The notes under the pieces are model-generated. The model made no database searches. It was not told where the DNA came from and worked only from the letters and a program-made list of their open reading frames with translations. 18,870 nt of DNA from SURF-21 sp964510515 (lineage in GTDB: Bacteria; Actinomycetota; Geothermincolia; Geothermincolales; RBG-13-55-18): contig CAZEAU010000038.1 of NCBI GenBank assembly GCA_964510515.1, forward strand, positions 1 to 18,870. Direction: 5' to 3'. Below, piece by piece: positions 15,805-18,870 of the stretch. The position numbers and the translations under genes are program-made. Every line of letters starts with the position of its first letter. The first letter of the stretch is position 1.

Positions 15805-16839
15805 ATGGGATACTGGCAACCACATATGATGGCGACGGCTATCGGCAGCCTCCCTCACACAGATCCCGAAGAGGCCTGCGCGGCGACGCTCGCATACCTG
15901 CGCGAGGCCCCGGCCTGGCCCCAGCTGCCGCGACGCGATTTCCGCGAGAACATGTACGCGCAGTACAGCGAGGGCCTTCCCGGGGTGGTGGTGGATGCGC
16001 AGCGGCGCAAGGTGTACTGTGACGCCTCCGCGGATCTGCTTCCCCAGCTGGAGGAGGTCTACCGGGCATACCTCGAGGGCGACTGCGCCTACGCGGCCAT
16101 AGGCGCGGACTACGCCGCCGGGCTTCACGCCTTCGCCGCCAGGGTCAGGGAGGAGGGGGTGAGATACCCGCTGCTCAAAGGGCAGGTGACGGGGCCGATA
16201 AGCTTCGGGCTGACCGTCCTCGACCAGGACAACCGCCCCATTCTCTATAACGACGCACTGGCCGACGCCATGGTCAAGCTGCTCAACCTCAAGGCGAGGT
16301 GGATGGAGGCGTTCCTGCGCGACACGGGGGCGGCCGAGGAGGTGCTCATCTTCTTCGACGAACCCTACCTGGTGTCCGTGGGGTCGGCCCTGGTGAGCGT
16401 GAGCGAGGAAGCGGTGGTGGACTCCCTGCGCCAATGCGGGGAGGGCCTGACCTGCCTGACCGGCGCACACTGCTGCGGCAACATGGACTGGCCGCTGCTC
16501 TTCCGCGCCGGGGTGCGGGTGGTCAATTTCGACGCCTGCGGGTACATGGAGAGCATGGCCCTCTACCCGCAGGAGATCACCGCTTTCCTGCAAGGCGGCG
16601 GCATCCTGGCTTGGGGGCTCGCCGTCAACAGCGCGGACATCGACGGCGAAAGCACGGACAGCCTCGTGCGTCGCTTCGAGCAAGGGGTGGAACAGCTGGC
16701 CGAGCGCGGCGTACCGCGCGGACTCCTGGAGGAGCGGGCCATGGTCACCCCCGCCTGCGGCCTGGAGGGGGTCTCGCCCGCACAGGCGGAGAGGGCCTAC
16801 ATGCTGACCGCGCAGCTGTCGGAGCGCCTGCGCGCTTGA
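15805..16839 (+). CDS. MetE/UroD-superfamily methyltransferase-like protein
   Basis: The exact reaction is not known to me. The 344-residue protein resembles the catalytic domain of cobalamin-independent methionine synthase and the related MtaA/UroD fold. It has TAIGSLPHTDP (11-21) at the N-terminus, QVTGPIS (127-133), FFDEPYL (183-189), a zinc-site-like H222 and C224 in AHCCGN, and a second Cys in ACGL (C318), matching the His, Cys and Cys zinc ligands of MetE. The large N-terminal half of MetE is absent. Its position between metF and acsE suggests it takes methyl from methyl-corrinoid or methyl-THF, perhaps to homocysteine; this is inference. The start ATG 15805 has GGAGGG only two bases upstream; ATG 15826 is an alternative. 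Confidence 0.8.
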   Translation: MGYWQPHMMATAIGSLPHTDPEEACAATLAYLREAPAWPQLPRRDFRENMYAQYSEGLPGVVVDAQRRKVYCDASADLLPQLEEVYRAYLEGDCAYAAIGADYAAGLHAFAARVREEGVRYPLLKGQVTGPISFGLTVLDQDNRPILYNDALADAMVKLLNLKARWMEAFLRDTGAAEEVLIFFDEPYLVSVGSALVSVSEEAVVDSLRQCGEGLTCLTGAHCCGNMDWPLLFRAGVRVVNFDACGYMESMALYPQEITAFLQGGGILAWGLAVNSADIDGESTDSLVRRFEQGVEQLAERGVPRGLLEERAMVTPACGLEGVSPAQAERAYMLTAQLSERLRA

Positions 16840-16869
16840 GCGCAGTCGGAAGGATATGGGAGTGGAGTG

Positions 16870-17799
16870 ATGGCGGAGGGACACGCAGAGGGAGGGCGCC
16901 GCGAGAGGCATTACGGCGAGCGCATGCCGCGCTGGCTGCATAAGCCGCTGCGCGCGGGGCGCGATATGCGCGAGGTGGACGCCATCCTGCGCGGCCTGGA
17001 ACTGCACACGGTGTGCGAGAGCGCCAAATGTCCCAATCGCATGGAATGTTATTCCAGCCGTACCGCCACCTTCATGCTCCTGGGGGAGGTCTGTTCCCGC
17101 CGCTGCCTTTTCTGTGCGGTGGCCAAGGGGGTCCCGCAGGAGGTGGATGAGAGGGAGCCGCAGAGGGTCGCCGCGGCCGCGCAGAGGATGGGCCTCTCGC
17201 ACGTGGTGATGACCAGCGTGACGCGCGACGACCTCCCCGGCGGGGGGGCGGCCCACTTCGCGCTCGCCGTGGCAGCGGTGAAAGCCCGCCTGCCGGAGGC
17301 CACGGTGGAGGTGCTGACGCCGGATTTCCAGGGGGACGCGGGCTCCCTGCGCACGGTACTCGAGGCGGGCCCCGACGTCTTCAACCACAACCTGGAGACG
17401 GTGGAGGAGCTCTATCCCGGGGTGCGCCCGGGAGCCGGCTATACCCGCTCGCTGGACGTGCTGCGCACGGCGAGGGAGATGCGCCCGCAGGCGGCCATAA
17501 AGAGCGGATTGATGGTGGGCCTGGGGGAGACGCGGCCCCAGCTGAGGCGCCTTTTCCGCGACCTGGCGGAAGCGGGGTGTGATATGCTCACCATCGGGCA
17601 ATACCTGCGCCCGTCCAGGGAGCAGCTGAGGGTGGAGAGGTTCCTCTCCCCGCAGGAGTTCGAGGAACTCGCTGCCGAGGCGGAGGGCGCGGGGATACCC
17701 ATGGTAGCTGCGGCGCCCTTCGTGCGCAGCTCCTACCGGGCGAGGGAGCTTTTGCATAAGCAGGAAGAACGGAGGGCCGCTCGTCGGCCACAGGTTTGA
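16870..17799 (+). CDS. lipA: Lipoyl synthase
   Basis: LipA is a radical SAM enzyme that inserts two sulfur atoms into octanoyl groups on carrier proteins. The auxiliary cluster motif C49-x4-C54-x5-C60 (CESAKCPNRMEC) and the radical SAM motif C75-x3-C79-x2-C82 (CSRRCLFC) are both present. The C-terminal RSSY motif that ligates the auxiliary cluster is at 286-289. Its 309 residues are typical. The start ATG 16870 has GGGAG (16858-16862) seven bases upstream; GTG 16867 is adjacent. No lipB or lplA is in view. In a Wood-Ljungdahl cluster its likeliest client is the glycine cleavage H protein, which links to the same THF one-carbon pool, though the client gene is not in this window. Confidence 0.95.
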   Translation: MAEGHAEGGRRERHYGERMPRWLHKPLRAGRDMREVDAILRGLELHTVCESAKCPNRMECYSSRTATFMLLGEVCSRRCLFCAVAKGVPQEVDEREPQRVAAAAQRMGLSHVVMTSVTRDDLPGGGAAHFALAVAAVKARLPEATVEVLTPDFQGDAGSLRTVLEAGPDVFNHNLETVEELYPGVRPGAGYTRSLDVLRTAREMRPQAAIKSGLMVGLGETRPQLRRLFRDLAEAGCDMLTIGQYLRPSREQLRVERFLSPQEFEELAAEAEGAGIPMVAAAPFVRSSYRARELLHKQEERRAARRPQV

Positions 17800-17814
17800 C
17801 CAAGGAGGAATGAT

Positions 17815-18699
17815 ATGCTGATCATCGGGGAAAAGGTCAATGTGATGACGAAGGCCATCGGGGCGGCCATCAAGGATCGCGAAAAGAAGCCCATCCAGGA
17901 GATGGCCCTGCTGCAGGCGGAAGGCGGCGCGAACTGGCTGGACATAAACCTGGGCCCCGCCACCAAGGAAGGCCCGGAGAAGATGAAGTTCGTGGTCGAA
18001 TCCGTGCAGGAAGTCACCGACCTGCCGCTGGCGCTGGACACCATGAACATCGAGGCCATGAAGGCCGGCCTGGAGACGGCCAAGGGCGAGGTGATGGTCA
18101 ACTCCATCTCCTCCGGGCCCGAGCGCATAGAGAAGCTCATGCCCATGGCCCTGGAGCACAATGCCTGGGTGGTCGGGCTCACCCTCAACGCCCAGGGCAA
18201 CGTCCCCCGCGACGCCGATGAGAGGGTGGAGGTGGCCTACAACATCCTCATGGCCGCCCAGGAGTACGGCATCCCCATGGAGAAGATCCTCATCGATCCC
18301 ATTGTCCTTCCCATCAGCGTGACCCAGGACCAGGTACACGCCCTGGTGGACGCCATGGACATGCTGCAGGGAGTCTTCGCGGAGTTCGACCCGTCTCCCG
18401 GAACGGTGGTCGGGCTCTCCAACGTCTCCAACGGCGTTCCCGACGAGTCGCTGTGCAGCCTGCTCAACCGCGCCTTGCTGGCGGTGCTCATGGCCAAGGG
18501 GCTCACGGCGGCCATCGTGGACCCCAACGACGAGGAGCTCATGGGCATCATCGCCAAGAACGAGGAATACCTCATCGTGGAAAAGATCGTCAAGGGCGAG
18601 TCCGTGGACGAGAGCGACCCGCTCACCCTCAAGCTGCTCAAGACCTGGCGCGTGCTCACCGAGGAGACGCTGTACGCCCATTCGTACCTGGAGCTGTAA
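17815..18699 (+). CDS. acsE: Methyl-THF:corrinoid iron-sulfur protein methyltransferase
   Basis: This enzyme moves the methyl group from methyl-THF to the Co(I) corrinoid of AcsCD, joining the two branches of the pathway. The 294-residue TIM barrel starts with MLIIGEKVN. It retains the pterin-binding features GGANWLDINLGPA, ALDTMN, VNSIS, ILIDPI and the Asn-containing GLSNVSNG corresponding to the catalytic Asn199 region of the Moorella enzyme. It is about 30 residues longer than that 262-residue enzyme, the extra part being a charged C-terminal tail ending in HSYLEL. AAGGAGG (17802-17808) is six bases from the ATG. It follows lipA closely and lies several kilobases from acsC and acsD, its partners. 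Confidence 0.95.
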   Translation: MLIIGEKVNVMTKAIGAAIKDREKKPIQEMALLQAEGGANWLDINLGPATKEGPEKMKFVVESVQEVTDLPLALDTMNIEAMKAGLETAKGEVMVNSISSGPERIEKLMPMALEHNAWVVGLTLNAQGNVPRDADERVEVAYNILMAAQEYGIPMEKILIDPIVLPISVTQDQVHALVDAMDMLQGVFAEFDPSPGTVVGLSNVSNGVPDESLCSLLNRALLAVLMAKGLTAAIVDPNDEELMGIIAKNEEYLIVEKIVKGESVDESDPLTLKLLKTWRVLTEETLYAHSYLEL

Positions 18700-18758
18700 G
18701 GGGCGACCAGGCGGCCTGAGGTGCCACGGACGGCGCGCGGCGCGGGCCGAGGCCGTCA

Positions 18759-18776
18759 GCGGGGCAAGCTCCCCGC
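18759..18776 (+). other. Small hairpin after acsE
   Basis: GCGGGG (18759-18764) and CCCCGC (18771-18776) form a 6-bp stem with a 6-nt loop. No T-run follows, so it is only a weak candidate for a transcript end between acsE and the next gene. Confidence 0.35.
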
Positions 18777-18813
18777 AACCAGGGCATGAGGCGGCGGCGG
18801 GAGGAGATGGGAG

Positions 18814-18870
18814 ATGGACATGAACGACGCAGCCCCCCAGGGCAAACAGCGCTACGCGGAAGCGGACGAC
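18814..18870 (+). CDS. Start of an unidentified gene, cut by the window edge
   Basis: ATG 18814 is preceded by GAGGAG (18801-18806) with seven-base spacing, and the frame stays open to the edge. The visible 19 residues begin MDMNDAAPQGKQRYAEADD and are hydrophilic, with no recognisable motif. A second in-frame ATG lies at 18820. An ATG at 18807 opens a different frame with proline- and arginine-rich codons and worse spacing. The product cannot be named from this much sequence. Position and strand suggest it continues the same operon. Confidence 0.5.
   Translation, partial: MDMNDAAPQGKQRYAEADD

Noticed and set aside
14878..18681. A 1267-residue open frame on the - strand
   Set aside because: It runs antisense across metF, the MetE-like gene, lipA and acsE, all of which have clear family motifs. 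Its composition is His-, Gly-, Leu- and Val-rich as expected from the complement of high-GC coding DNA, and no domain is recognisable.
1..18870. CRISPR array, insertion sequence, tRNA or rRNA
   Set aside because: No spaced direct repeats, transposase, tRNA cloverleaf or rRNA sequence was seen on either strand.

Overview
The window is a GC-rich, tightly packed bacterial locus in which every recognisable gene lies on the + strand. It encodes nearly the whole Wood-Ljungdahl (reductive acetyl-CoA) pathway: both the tetrahydrofolate (methyl) branch and the CODH/ACS (carbonyl) branch, plus maturation and repair factors. The ACS is the 727-residue bacterial form and the corrinoid protein has the AcsC/AcsD subunits, so the source is a strictly anaerobic bacterium using CO2, CO or formate, not a methanogen. 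The high GC content and unusual gene order suggest an uncultured lineage, possibly an anaerobic actinobacterium. The taxonomic placement is inference only.

Layout. Positions 1-783 carry no convincing protein gene. They hold a probable terminator of an upstream unit (57-84), a stretch resembling group II intron domain I RNA (about 90-530), a very good sigma-A-type promoter (565-593), and a ~180-nt leader with a hairpin-plus-T-run attenuator candidate. Then follow fhs (784-2487), acsV/RACo corrinoid activator (2619-4613), cooC (4615-5388), fchA (5473-6099), folD (6276-7214), acsD (7292-8233), acsA (8340-10277), acsB (10277-12460), acsC (12565-13914), metV (14034-14699), metF (14701-15630), a MetE/UroD-superfamily methyltransferase-like gene (15805-16839), lipA (16870-17799), acsE (17815-18699), and the first codons of another gene (18814 onward).

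How the genes work together. Fhs, FchA, FolD and MetVF convert formate plus THF to methyl-THF. AcsE moves the methyl to the corrinoid iron-sulfur protein AcsCD, and AcsV re-reduces that protein when its cobalt is oxidised. AcsA makes CO from CO2, with CooC as the probable nickel-insertion ATPase. AcsB joins CO, methyl and CoA. No formate dehydrogenase, hydrogenase or electron-bifurcating partner of MetVF is in the window. LipA and the MetE-like protein suggest links to lipoylated glycine-cleavage protein and to methionine synthesis.

The most interesting points are: a FolD whose cyclohydrolase Lys and Gln are replaced, beside a dedicated cyclohydrolase; the MetE-like protein between metF and acsE, a candidate methyl outlet of the pathway; the intron-like RNA and switch-like leader before fhs; and a four-copy 14-nt tandem repeat that supplies the ribosome binding site of acsV.
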